A stretch of 5,867 bases of DNA from an uncultured Collinsella sp. Lineage in GTDB: Bacteria > Actinomycetota > Coriobacteriia > Coriobacteriales > Coriobacteriaceae. This document shows, piece after piece, positions 1 through 5,164 of the stretch. The notes beneath the pieces are model-generated. The model worked only from the letters and a program-made list of their open reading frames with translations, was not told where the DNA came from and ran no database searches. The DNA lies in contig USHT01000080.1 of assembly GCA_900554455.1 (NCBI GenBank), forward strand, positions 1 through 5,867, read 5' to 3'. Both the position numbers and the translations under genes were made by a program. Each line of letters begins with the position of its first letter. Within the stretch, counting starts at the first letter, position 1.

Positions 1-2
1 AT

Positions 3-371
3 CCCAACCTGCCGCTCATCGCACCGGGCGGCAAAACGCCCGAGAGCATTCGCGAGACCATCGCCGCCGGCGCCAACGCCATCATCTGGACGCCGCCTTC
101 GGCCCAGCAGCTACAGACCGACATGATGCAGCGTTATCGCAAGATGAAGGAAGACGCCACACCTGTCATCTCGCGCGACGACGTGCCCATTATCGACCAG
201 GTCGCCGCCGCCGAGGTCAGCCAAGTCGAGAACATGAATCCCGATGTGCCGATTCCCGACGAAGTCATCGAGCGCGTCGCTTCGATCCACGAGCGCGTCG
301 AGGAGCATCGCGCCAACCGCGGCCTCAAGCCGTCACTGCACGGCTTTTTCTTCCGCGGAAAGAAACGCTAG
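3..371 (+). CDS. C-terminal part of an unrecognised protein (5' end outside window)
   Basis: The frame is open from the left edge to a TAG stop at 369-371 and gives 122 residues; the start lies outside the window. I do not recognise the family with certainty. Visible residues 1-35 have a strand, Gly-Gly loop, helix, strand pattern (PLIAPGGKTPESIRETIAAG, then ANAIIWTPP). This resembles the late beta-alpha-beta unit of a phosphate-binding TIM barrel, where a GG loop binds phosphate; that is inference. The remainder is charged and helical, with an acidic, proline-containing middle (around residues 58-85) and a basic tail ending FFFRGKKR. Codon use matches the neighbouring genes. It is followed 11 bases later by a hairpin terminator, so it is the last gene of its transcript. 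It could be an enzyme with a barrel domain plus an extra helical tail. I am confident that it codes, not about its function. Confidence 0.75.
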   Translation, partial: PNLPLIAPGGKTPESIRETIAAGANAIIWTPPSAQQLQTDMMQRYRKMKEDATPVISRDDVPIIDQVAAAEVSQVENMNPDVPIPDEVIERVASIHERVEEHRANRGLKPSLHGFFFRGKKR

Positions 372-382
372 CAAAACATCTT

Positions 383-420
383 GGCCCGCCCCACAAACGT
401 GAGGCGGGCCGTTTTCGTTT
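383..420 (+). terminator. Rho-independent terminator between convergent genes
   Basis: A perfect 8-bp GC stem (GGCCCGCC 383-390, GGCGGGCC 403-410) with a 12-base loop is followed by GTTTTCGTTT. It sits 11 bases after the stop of the upstream plus-strand gene. On the other strand it lies 40 bases beyond the degV stop, and the complement of CAAAAC gives a short T-run, so it may work for both genes, more weakly for degV. Confidence 0.8.
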
Positions 421-451
421 GAGCAATCATGCAGCGACGTGATGGGGCAAA

Positions 452-1342
452 TTAATCCACGCGCTTGTCGCCCATAAAGAAGAGCGCCACCGTACCAGGT
501 CCGGTATGCGAGCCAATCAGAGTACCGATGTCATTGATCTCAATCTTGCCTTTAAGCTGCGGAACCCGTTCCTCAATCAGCGCCGCAACTGCCTCGGCAT
601 CCTCGCGGCACGCCGAGTGCGACATGATGCACTTACCCGAATAATCCGTACCGCCCTGCACGTGTGCCATCATGGTCTTAGCCATCTCGGAAATCGCTCG
701 CTTCTTAGTGCGAATCTTCTCACGTGGCGACAGCTTACCTTCGCAATCGACCGTCATAAGCGGGCAAATCTTAAGCGCCGTGCCGATGATCGCGCTCGCA
801 GCCGAAATGCGACCGCCTCGTAGGTAGCTCGAAAGATCGGTCGAGAAGAACCAGTGGTGCAGGTTGAGTTTATGCTCCTCAATCCAAGCGGCCGTCTCGT
901 CGAGTGAAGCCCCGCTATCGCGCACGTCGGCGGCATATTCCAGCAACAGACCAAAGCCCGAAGACGCCCCCAGCGAATCGATGACGCGCACCTTGCCGCC
1001 CTCGGGATAGCGATCCGCAAGCATCTGCGCCGCGACGCAGGCCGATCCATACGTGCCCGAAATACCCGACGACAACGTCAGGTGCAGCACGTCTTTACCC
1101 TCGGCAACAAACGGCTCCCAAAACTCCTCGTACTCGCCCACGCTCACCTGAGACGTCTTGGGCATGGCGCCCGCGGCAATCTGGGCAAAAAACTCGTCCG
1201 GCGTAATCGACTGATACAGATCGTCCGTATAGACAACATCGTCGATCTCGTAATGAAAACACACGACAGGGATATTGCGCGATTCAAAGAACTCCCGAGT
1301 TCGGTCGGCGGCAAATTCACAGGTCAGGACAAAATCACTCAT
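452..1342 (-). CDS. DegV family fatty-acid-binding protein
   Basis: This encodes a 296-aa DegV-fold protein, the usual length for the family. DegV/FakB proteins hold a fatty acid in a deep pocket; FakB members present it to the FakA kinase for phosphorylation and use in phospholipid synthesis. No FakA gene is visible here, so the specific role is open. Family landmarks in order: PKTSQVS at 61-67, SSGISGTY at 91-98, a D-S-L-G-A-S-S-G loop near 122-129, LRGGRIS at 174-180, the K-L-S-P-R-E-K-I-R segment after the middle, and IGSHTGPGTVALFF near the C terminus with His279. In known FakBs the acyl carboxylate is held by a Thr/Ser from the first motif, a Ser from the second and the His of the HTGPG motif, all present here. 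An ATG six codons upstream (1360) would give 302 aa, but the ribosome binding site lies between the two ATGs, so 1342 is the likely start. The gene is divergent from fbp and stands alone. Confidence 0.92.
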   Translation of the reverse strand: MSDFVLTCEFAADRTREFFESRNIPVVCFHYEIDDVVYTDDLYQSITPDEFFAQIAAGAMPKTSQVSVGEYEEFWEPFVAEGKDVLHLTLSSGISGTYGSACVAAQMLADRYPEGGKVRVIDSLGASSGFGLLLEYAADVRDSGASLDETAAWIEEHKLNLHHWFFSTDLSSYLRGGRISAASAIIGTALKICPLMTVDCEGKLSPREKIRTKKRAISEMAKTMMAHVQGGTDYSGKCIMSHSACREDAEAVAALIEERVPQLKGKIEINDIGTLIGSHTGPGTVALFFMGDKRVD

Positions 1343-1348
1343 ATGAGG

Positions 1349-1354
1349 CTCCTT
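1349..1354 (-). promoter_or_regulatory. Ribosome binding site that decides the degV start
   Basis: AAGGAG on the minus strand lies six bases before the ATG at 1342. It falls inside the extra six codons of the longer alternative, so translation should begin at MSDFV rather than MSKEPHMSDFV. Confidence 0.8.
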
Positions 1355-1370
1355 ACTCATTGCTGCGCAA

Positions 1371-1376
1371 ATTATC
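1371..1376 (-). promoter_or_regulatory. Possible -10 element for degV
   Basis: GATAAT on the minus strand matches TATAAT at five of six positions and lies about 28 bases before the degV start. No good -35 is found at 16-18 bp; a TGGACA sits 27 bp upstream (1404-1409), which is too far. This is a weak call. Confidence 0.25.
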
Positions 1377-1404
1377 GCACAGTGAGCCTACATGCGGTAC
1401 ATAT

Positions 1405-1441
1405 GTCCACTATTTACCAAATCGAACCAAAAATAGTGAAC
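1405..1441. promoter_or_regulatory. Inverted repeat in degV-fbp intergenic region, candidate operator
   Basis: The arms CACTATTT (1408-1415) and AAATAGTG (1431-1438) are perfect 8-bp complements. After one mismatch they extend by two further pairs (GT at 1405-1406, AC at 1440-1441). The 15-base centre carries one TTTACCA heptamer overlapping the left arm. It lies about 65 bp upstream of the degV start. No T-run follows, so it is more like an operator than a terminator. No regulator can be named. Confidence 0.4.
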
Positions 1442-1642
1442 ATCTTTACCACCATCGTCTCCACCGACCCGACGCATAAATATCTGAGAAAACACCCTCT
1501 GTCGTCTCCACCCGACCAACACATCTACCTTCACTAAATCGATTTACCAAACCGTTCAGCCGACAATTCAGCCGCTAGCGCAAAATCGAAACAAAAGCGG
1601 CGCATACTGGTAAACGTTTGACGCTGTTTATCAGTTTTACCA
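1413..1642. promoter_or_regulatory. Cluster of five TTTACCA / TGGTAAA heptamers
   Basis: The region between degV and fbp holds TTTACCA at 1413-1419, 1445-1451, 1543-1549 and 1636-1642, and its complement TGGTAAA at 1608-1614. The first and third share the longer core ATTTACCAAA. About 0.03 copies would be expected by chance in 230 bp on two strands at equal base frequencies. I noticed only one other copy in the window (4492-4498, inside a coding region). The 320-base intergenic span otherwise shows an 11-bp direct repeat (TCGTCTCCACC at 1455-1465 and 1502-1512) and no convincing fbp promoter. Confidence 0.4.
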
Positions 1643-1643
1643 G
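1607..1643. promoter_or_regulatory. Inverted repeat upstream of fbp
   Basis: CTGGTAAA (1607-1614) and TTTACCAG (1636-1643) are perfect 8-bp inverted arms 21 bases apart, ending 19 bases before the fbp start. Both arms contain the TGGTAAA heptamer. The pair could be a dimer-bound operator or a hairpin in the fbp leader; no T-run follows. Confidence 0.4.
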
Positions 1644-1650
1644 CCCCATC

Positions 1651-1656
1651 GGAAGG
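1651..1656 (+). promoter_or_regulatory. Ribosome binding site that decides the fbp start
   Basis: GGAAGG lies six bases before the ATG at 1663. It supports this start over the in-frame TTG at 1618, which would place the binding site inside the coding region. Confidence 0.75.
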
Positions 1657-1662
1657 TGTTTC

Positions 1663-2463
1663 ATGGTCGCATTCGATCGCAACCCGCAAGACTTCAAGTA
1701 TCTGCGCCTGCTGTCGAGACAGTTCCCCACCGAACAATCCGCATTTACCGAAATTATCAACCTCTCGGCCATCCTCAACCTACCCAAGGGCACCGAGCAT
1801 TTTATGAGCGACGTGCATGGTGAGTACGAAGCCTTTATGCACATCCTCAACAACTGCTCGGGCGTCGTGCGCGAACATGTCGACGAGATCTTTGGCGACA
1901 CGCTCTCCTTTGACGAAAAGGGCGAGCTGTGTACGCTCATCTACTACCCGCGCGAGAAGATCGAGCTGGTCCGCAGCCAGCGCGAGGACTCGCCCACCTG
2001 GTACAAGACGATGCTTGACCAGCTCATCATGGTCGCTCGCTCACTTTCAAGCCGCTACACGCGCTCCAAGGTGCGTAAGGCCATCCCGCGCGACTACGCC
2101 TACATCATCGACGAGTTGTTGCACACGCACCCGGACGAGAACAACTATCGCGTGCGCTATCACGAGCGCATCGTGGAGTCCATCCTAGAGACCGCCAGCG
2201 CCGACGACTTTATCGAGTCGCTCGCCTCGCTCATCAAGCGCCTGGCCGTCGACCACTTGCACCTGGTGGGCGACATCTTCGACCGAGGCGGCGGCGCGGC
2301 CAAGATTATGGACCGCCTGCTCACCTACCATTCGCTCGATATCCAGTGGGGCAACCACGACGTGGTGTGGATGGGCGCGGCGGCGGGCAGCCCGCTGTGC
2401 ATCGCCACCGTGCTGCGCACCACCCTGGCCTACAACAACCTGGATGGGCGCTGCGGCCGGTGA
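1663..2463 (+). CDS. fbp: N-terminal fragment of fructose-1,6-bisphosphatase
   Basis: This 266-aa piece carries the first metal-binding part of the enzyme: SDVHGE at residues 49-54, VGDIFDRG at 202-209 and WGNHDVVWMG at 229-238. It then reads the first duplicate copy (M237 to about L260, including CIATVLRTTLAYNNL). The last codons, DGRCGR before TGA, are read out of frame from the start of the second copy and are not FBPase sequence. It lacks the HIINGHTP and DGGF motifs supplied by the C-terminal half, so it should not be active alone. The tail YNNLD fits what I recall of the family better than the YDNYE of the second copy. Confidence 0.7.
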   Translation: MVAFDRNPQDFKYLRLLSRQFPTEQSAFTEIINLSAILNLPKGTEHFMSDVHGEYEAFMHILNNCSGVVREHVDEIFGDTLSFDEKGELCTLIYYPREKIELVRSQREDSPTWYKTMLDQLIMVARSLSSRYTRSKVRKAIPRDYAYIIDELLHTHPDENNYRVRYHERIVESILETASADDFIESLASLIKRLAVDHLHLVGDIFDRGGGAAKIMDRLLTYHSLDIQWGNHDVVWMGAAAGSPLCIATVLRTTLAYNNLDGRCGR

Positions 2464-2516
2464 GCCCGCCTGCATCGCCACGGTGTTGCGCAACAACCTA
2501 CGCTACGACAACTACG
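2371..2516 (+). repeat. Two diverged tandem copies of a 73-bp fbp segment
   Basis: Copy 1 (2371-2443) and copy 2 (2444-2516) align without gaps, with 21 differences by my count (about 71% identity). Many are third-position changes, but the copies also encode SPL versus EPA, TTLAYNN versus NNLRYDN, and L versus Y. Both start within a shared 11-bp stretch, TGGATGGGCGC (2368-2378 and 2441-2451). At the junction the CTGGAT of copy 1 (Leu-Asp) merges into the TGGATG of copy 2 (Trp-Met). The divergence is too great for a fresh self-duplication and implies two different fbp alleles. Confidence 0.85.
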
Positions 2517-3652
2517 AGATCCTGGAGAACGACTACGGCATCTCGCTGCGTGAGCTTGTCGCCTTTGCCGATGCCACCTACACCGCCGGTGAGTCCATCA
2601 CCCCGCTGATCAAGGCCATCAACGTGCTGCTCTTTAAGCTCGAGGGCCAGATTATCCAGCGCCACCCCGAGTTCGATATGACCGACCGCCTGTTACTCGA
2701 CAAGATCGACCACGACACCGGCACGGTCACGCTCGCCGACGGCAGCGTGTGGCCGCTCACGACCAACGACTTCCCCACCGTCGACCCGGCGGACCCCTAC
2801 ACGCTCACGTCTCAGGAGCAGCACATCATCGACAAGCTCGTGTCCGAGTTTGTCACCGCCGATCACCTGCATCGCCATATCGATTTCCTCTACACCCACG
2901 GCTCGATGTACAAGGTCGCCAACGGCAACCTGCTCTTCCACGGCTGCGTTCCGCTCAACGAAGACGGCACCTTTAGCAGCATGAACTGCCTGGGCACCTG
3001 GCACGCTGGCCGCGATTATCTCGATTTTTGCGACCACATCGCCCGCCGCGCGTGGCGCGTGGGCGACCGCGATGCCCTCGACTGGATGTGGTACCTGTGG
3101 ATTGGCTTCAATTCACCCGCCAGCGGACGCCTGGTGCGTACCTTTGAGCGCGCCTATATCGCCGATAAGAGCACCTGGGTCGAGCCGATGGACCCGTACT
3201 TTACGCTTACCAAGTCGCCCTCGGTCTGCGACGACATCATGCGCGAGTTTGGCGTCGCGCCCATGGCATGCTCACCGACCGGCCACATCATCAACGGCCA
3301 CACGCCCGTTAAAACCACCAAGGGCGAGCAGCCCATCCGCGCCGAGGGCAAGCTGCTGGTCATCGATGGCGGCTTCTGCCGCGCTTACCATCCCAAGACG
3401 GGTATCGCCGGCTATACGCTCATCTCGAGCTCGCGCGGCTGCCGCCTCAAGTCGCACCGGGCCTTTACGACGGTTGCCGAGGCACTCACCCGCAACGTCG
3501 ATATCGAAAGCGAGACCAACCGCTTTGACGAGGCCGACCGTCGCCGCATGGTGAGCGACACCGATTCCGGTGCCAAGATCCGCAGCCAGATCCAGGACCT
3601 GCGCCAGCTGCTCGATGCATATAGAAACGGTGCTATCGAGGAGCGCGCCTAG
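2444..3652 (+). CDS. fbp: C-terminal fragment of fructose-1,6-bisphosphatase
   Basis: This 402-aa open frame begins at an ATG that corresponds to the internal Met of WMGAAAG in the intact enzyme. It reads the second duplicate copy (MGAAAGEPACIATVLRNN) straight into the rest of the protein. HIINGHTPVK starts at fragment residue 281 and the V-I-D-G-G-F-C-R-A-Y-H motif spans about 306-316; the C terminus is helical and charged. It overlaps the N-terminal frame by 20 bases. I see no Shine-Dalgarno before 2444, so any translation would need reinitiation or frameshifting. It lacks the SDVHGE and GDIFDRG metal ligands. Confidence 0.7.
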   Translation: MGAAAGEPACIATVLRNNLRYDNYEILENDYGISLRELVAFADATYTAGESITPLIKAINVLLFKLEGQIIQRHPEFDMTDRLLLDKIDHDTGTVTLADGSVWPLTTNDFPTVDPADPYTLTSQEQHIIDKLVSEFVTADHLHRHIDFLYTHGSMYKVANGNLLFHGCVPLNEDGTFSSMNCLGTWHAGRDYLDFCDHIARRAWRVGDRDALDWMWYLWIGFNSPASGRLVRTFERAYIADKSTWVEPMDPYFTLTKSPSVCDDIMREFGVAPMACSPTGHIINGHTPVKTTKGEQPIRAEGKLLVIDGGFCRAYHPKTGIAGYTLISSSRGCRLKSHRAFTTVAEALTRNVDIESETNRFDEADRRRMVSDTDSGAKIRSQIQDLRQLLDAYRNGAIEERA

Positions 3653-3662
3653 CACCACCCGT

Positions 3663-3713
3663 GGGGATTGGCTAAACTTGCTGAGTTTGTCATCCCCGCG
3701 GCGCTTCGGCGCC
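3663..3713 (+). other. Two RNA hairpins between fbp and gtrA, one with a UUCG tetraloop
   Basis: GGGGAT (3663-3668) pairs with ATCCCC (3692-3697), with an inner AAAC/GTTT pairing. Directly after it, GGCGC (3700-3704), TTCG, GCGCC (3709-3713) forms a compact hairpin with the very stable C(UUCG)G loop, ending 17 bases before the gtrA ATG. No T-run follows, so termination is unlikely. The hairpins may mark an RNA processing or stabilising site, or tune access to the AAGGCAGG ribosome site at 3719-3726. Confidence 0.45.
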
Positions 3714-3730
3714 AGCTTAAGGCAGGTACC

Positions 3731-4126
3731 ATGCAAAAGCTCCTTGCACAGATCATGAAATTTGGCGTCGTCGGTGTCATTGCCACGGTTATCGACTTTG
3801 GCATTATGAATCTGCTCCACTACGGTCTGGGCCTCAACATCCTTATCGCCAACACCAGCGGCTTTATCGTCTCGCTCATCTTTAACTACGTCGCGAGCAT
3901 GAAGTATGTGTTTGCACACAAGGAGGGCATGAGCCGCCGCCGCGAGTTCATTATCTTTGTCGTGCTGTCCGTGATCGGCCTGGCACTCAACGACGGTATC
4001 GTGCTGACACTCAACGCCGGTCTGGGGCTCGAGGCCAATATCGCCAAGATCTGCGCCACCGCGCTTGTCATGGTCTACAACTTTGTGACCCGAAAGATCT
4101 TCCTGGAGGGCGACGAGACCAAGTAA
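3731..4126 (+). CDS. GtrA family membrane protein (first of two)
   Basis: This is a 131-aa GtrA-like protein of typical family length. GtrA proteins are four-helix inner-membrane proteins linked to moving or handling lipid-carried sugars (for example undecaprenyl-phosphate-glucose) for cell-surface polysaccharides; substrates of most members are unknown. Helices lie at about 11-30, 36-55, 73-93 and 101-119. Family-like residues include KFGVVG at 10-15, D22, FNYVASMKYVF at 51-61, the basic EGMSRRREF loop at 65-73, and L-S-V-I-G-L-A-L-N-D at 79-88. An in-frame TTG at 3668 would add 21 residues. I prefer the ATG because AAGGCAGG ends four bases before it, the added part (KLAEFVIPAALRRQLKAG) would cover the UUCG hairpin, and family members usually begin close to the first helix. 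It lies 78 bases after the fbp stop with no terminator between, so it may be cotranscribed with fbp. Confidence 0.85.
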   Translation: MQKLLAQIMKFGVVGVIATVIDFGIMNLLHYGLGLNILIANTSGFIVSLIFNYVASMKYVFAHKEGMSRRREFIIFVVLSVIGLALNDGIVLTLNAGLGLEANIAKICATALVMVYNFVTRKIFLEGDETK

Positions 4127-4147
4127 CTCGGCCTCCTCGTTGCACTA

Positions 4148-4200
4148 CGGCGCCCACGGACGACGCGCACTCAGCGCAGTATCGTCCGTGGGCGCCGCTC
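4148..4200 (+). terminator. Long perfect hairpin after the first gtrA, probable terminator
   Basis: A 16-bp perfect stem (4148-4163 with 4182-4197) surrounds an 18-base loop that can itself form a 4-bp GCGC stem. It begins 21 bases after the gtrA stop. The tail is only CTCGTTTA, a weak T-run, so it may slow or process the transcript rather than end it fully. Confidence 0.55.
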
Positions 4201-4209
4201 GTTTACGGG

Positions 4210-4248
4210 CAAATTTTCAACGTTGGCGGATTAGCACTTGAAAATTTG
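4210..4248. promoter_or_regulatory. 11-bp perfect inverted repeat upstream of second gtrA
   Basis: CAAATTTTCAA (4210-4220) and TTGAAAATTTG (4238-4248) are perfect arms around a 17-base centre. The right arm contains a -35-like TTGAAA and ends ten bases before a TATAGT. The AT-rich symmetrical layout suits a repressor operator; no regulator can be named. Confidence 0.4.
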
Positions 4249-4257
4249 GCGAGTTCG

Positions 4258-4263
4258 TATAGT
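4258..4263 (+). promoter_or_regulatory. Possible -10 element for second gtrA
   Basis: TATAGT matches TATAAT at five of six positions. TTGAAA at 4238-4243 would be the -35, but the 14-bp gap is shorter than the usual 16-18 bp. It lies about 83 bases before the GTG start. A promoter here fits a gene that follows a hairpin and a 219-bp gap. Confidence 0.3.
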
Positions 4264-4345
4264 TCTTGGCAAAGACCTTACGTTTCCCTTGCAAAAGCTC
4301 TAAAGTATCCTCTGCTCGATTCATCAACGCATTGGATGTGATTAC

Positions 4346-4753
4346 GTGCGCAAGGCACTGGCACAACCTCATACCAAGCAGTTCCTCAAGTTCGCTGTCG
4401 TAGGTCTTATCTCCTTTGGCATCGACTGGGGCATGCTTATTGCGCTCGTCGAGCTGTTCCACCTCGACTTTTTGATGAGCACGACGGTCTCGTTTACCAC
4501 GTCCGTCGTGGTTAACTACTGGCTCAGCATGAAGTACGTGTTCGACCATCGCGAGGGCATGAGCCGCAAGCGCGAGTTCACGATCTTCACCATCCTGTCG
4601 GTGATTGGTCTGGGTCTCAACGACCTGTACATGTTTGTGGGCGTCACGTTTTTGAGCATCGGCTACCAGGCCATGAAGGCAATCGCCACGTTCTTGGTCA
4701 CCTGGTACAACTACTTTAGCCGTCGCTTTTTCCTCGAGGGCGCGCAGTCGTAG
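4346..4753 (+). CDS. GtrA family membrane protein (second of two)
   Basis: This is a 135-aa GtrA-like protein with four predicted helices at about 16-38, 43-60, 79-97 and 105-124. It is a paralogue of the preceding gene. Shared blocks are KF-VVG, NY-SMKYVF (57-66), H+EGMSR+REF (68-78), LSVIGL-LND (84-93) and a C-terminal FLEG; the rest is well diverged, so the duplication is old. The start is GTG, the only usual start codon before an in-frame TAA at 4301-4303. The ribosome site is weak (GGA about nine bases upstream). The gene is 219 bases from its partner and has its own promoter-like region and a strong terminator. Members of this superfamily of small membrane proteins can work as pairs, so the two products may assemble together, but this is inference. 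The substrate is unknown. Confidence 0.87.
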   Translation: MRKALAQPHTKQFLKFAVVGLISFGIDWGMLIALVELFHLDFLMSTTVSFTTSVVVNYWLSMKYVFDHREGMSRKREFTIFTILSVIGLGLNDLYMFVGVTFLSIGYQAMKAIATFLVTWYNYFSRRFFLEGAQS

Positions 4754-4779
4754 TTTGTTCGACATTTGCTTGAAGGTAT

Positions 4780-4817
4780 AACCGGTTGGAATTCTCGTTC
4801 CAACCGGTTTTTTGTTT
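4780..4817 (+). terminator. Strong Rho-independent terminator after second gtrA
   Basis: A 12-bp perfect stem (AACCGGTTGGAA 4780-4791, TTCCAACCGGTT 4798-4809) with a six-base loop runs into TTTTTTGTTT. It lies 26 bases beyond the gtrA stop. Confidence 0.92.
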
Positions 4818-4831
4818 GCAGAGCCTGCCGA

Positions 4832-5156
4832 GGAAAGCGCACAAGGCGGGCCGCAGCGTCGGAATGGGTAGTAGTTTCCCCATGGTCGCCCCGCGGAAAG
4901 CGCGTCCCAGATTGCAGCCTCAGAACGGGACACAGCTTCCGCAACGTGGCTCTAGCGGAAAGCGCATCCCAAAATCGATGCCCAATACGGTCCGCAGCTT
5001 CCCAATGGGCGCTGCTTCGGAAAGTCTATCCCGGAATGAGCCCTCAGAGCGGAACACGCTTTCCGAAACCCGCCCCAACGGGAAGCTGCGTCCCGGAATT
5101 CGCCTACAGGGCGGGATGCAATTTCCGGTTGAGCCTCGATTGGGAAATGACGTCCC
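4832..5156. repeat. Alternating palindromic array with a 62-bp period
   Basis: A 14-bp motif of the form GGAAAGCGCGTCCC recurs on the plus strand at 4832 (degraded), 4895, 4957, 5019, 5081 and 5143: spacings 63, 62, 62, 62, 62. Its reverse-complement form (GGGACACAGCTTCC type) lies between them at 4866, 4927, 4989, 5051 and 5113, each 32 bases after a plus copy (34 for the first). The conserved ends are GGAA and TCCC (or GGGA and TTCC); the middle and spacers vary, with partial conservation such as CCTCAGA. Neighbouring motifs can pair as imperfect hairpins (10 of 14 positions for 4895 with 4927). The array fills the gap between two convergent genes and their terminators. Three overlapping frames are open through it, but a period of 62 is not a multiple of three and the predicted peptides look like no protein, so I read it as non-coding. 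The layout resembles BIME/REP elements of enterobacteria, though the sequence is not theirs. Confidence 0.85.
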
Positions 5157-5164
5157 ATTCGTAT

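Larger units (their letters stand above)
1663..3652 (+). pseudogene. fbp: Class III fructose-1,6-bisphosphatase, frame broken by a 73-bp divergent duplication
   Basis: The locus encodes the manganese-dependent, Firmicutes-type FBPase (class III, FBPase_2 family), a cytosolic enzyme that removes the 1-phosphate of fructose-1,6-bisphosphate in gluconeogenesis. Calcineurin-like metal motifs are complete across the two frames: SDVHGE, VGDIFDRG, WGNHDVVWMG, HIINGHTPVK and LVIDGGFCRAYH. The reading frame changes at about 2443. The segment 2371-2443 is followed by a second, diverged version of the same codons at 2444-2516. The 73-base offset is not a multiple of three, so the first frame meets TGA at 2461-2463. 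Removing 73 bases leaves 1917 bases, exactly 638 codons plus stop, near the ~670 aa of the Bacillus enzyme. Outside the junction both halves are open and well conserved, so the lesion is recent, a chimera, or an assembly artefact. The start at 1663 is fixed by GGAAGG six bases upstream. Confidence 0.85.

Noticed and set aside
1455..1512. 11-bp direct repeat TCGTCTCCACC in the degV-fbp gap
   Set aside because: The two copies are 47 bp apart with no flanking element or insertion features. Noted within the intergenic entry but too little to call separately.
1082..1537. 151-residue plus-strand frame antisense to degV
   Set aside because: Its first part is the shadow of degV codons and its last part is AT-rich intergenic DNA. 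It has no domain-like features.
1618..1662. Upstream TTG start for fbp
   Set aside because: It would add 15 residues covering the inverted repeat and the GGAAGG ribosome site. The ATG at 1663 has ideal spacing.
2371..2463. Programmed ribosomal frameshift in fbp
   Set aside because: No slippery heptamer or downstream pseudoknot is evident, and the codons are present twice, so a shift would make a protein with a repeated helix rather than the normal enzyme.
3668..3730. TTG start for the first gtrA
   Set aside because: It lacks a well-placed ribosome site, covers two hairpins, and adds a charged leader not expected before the first helix. Not fully excluded.
3272..3919. 215-residue minus-strand frame across the fbp end and gtrA
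   Set aside because: It is the complement of two well-supported genes in GC-rich DNA, with no ribosome site or recognisable motif.
4832..5156. CRISPR array
   Set aside because: The regular 62-bp spacing is suggestive, but the repeated part is short, alternates in orientation and is diverged, spacers share sequence with each other, and no cas genes are present.
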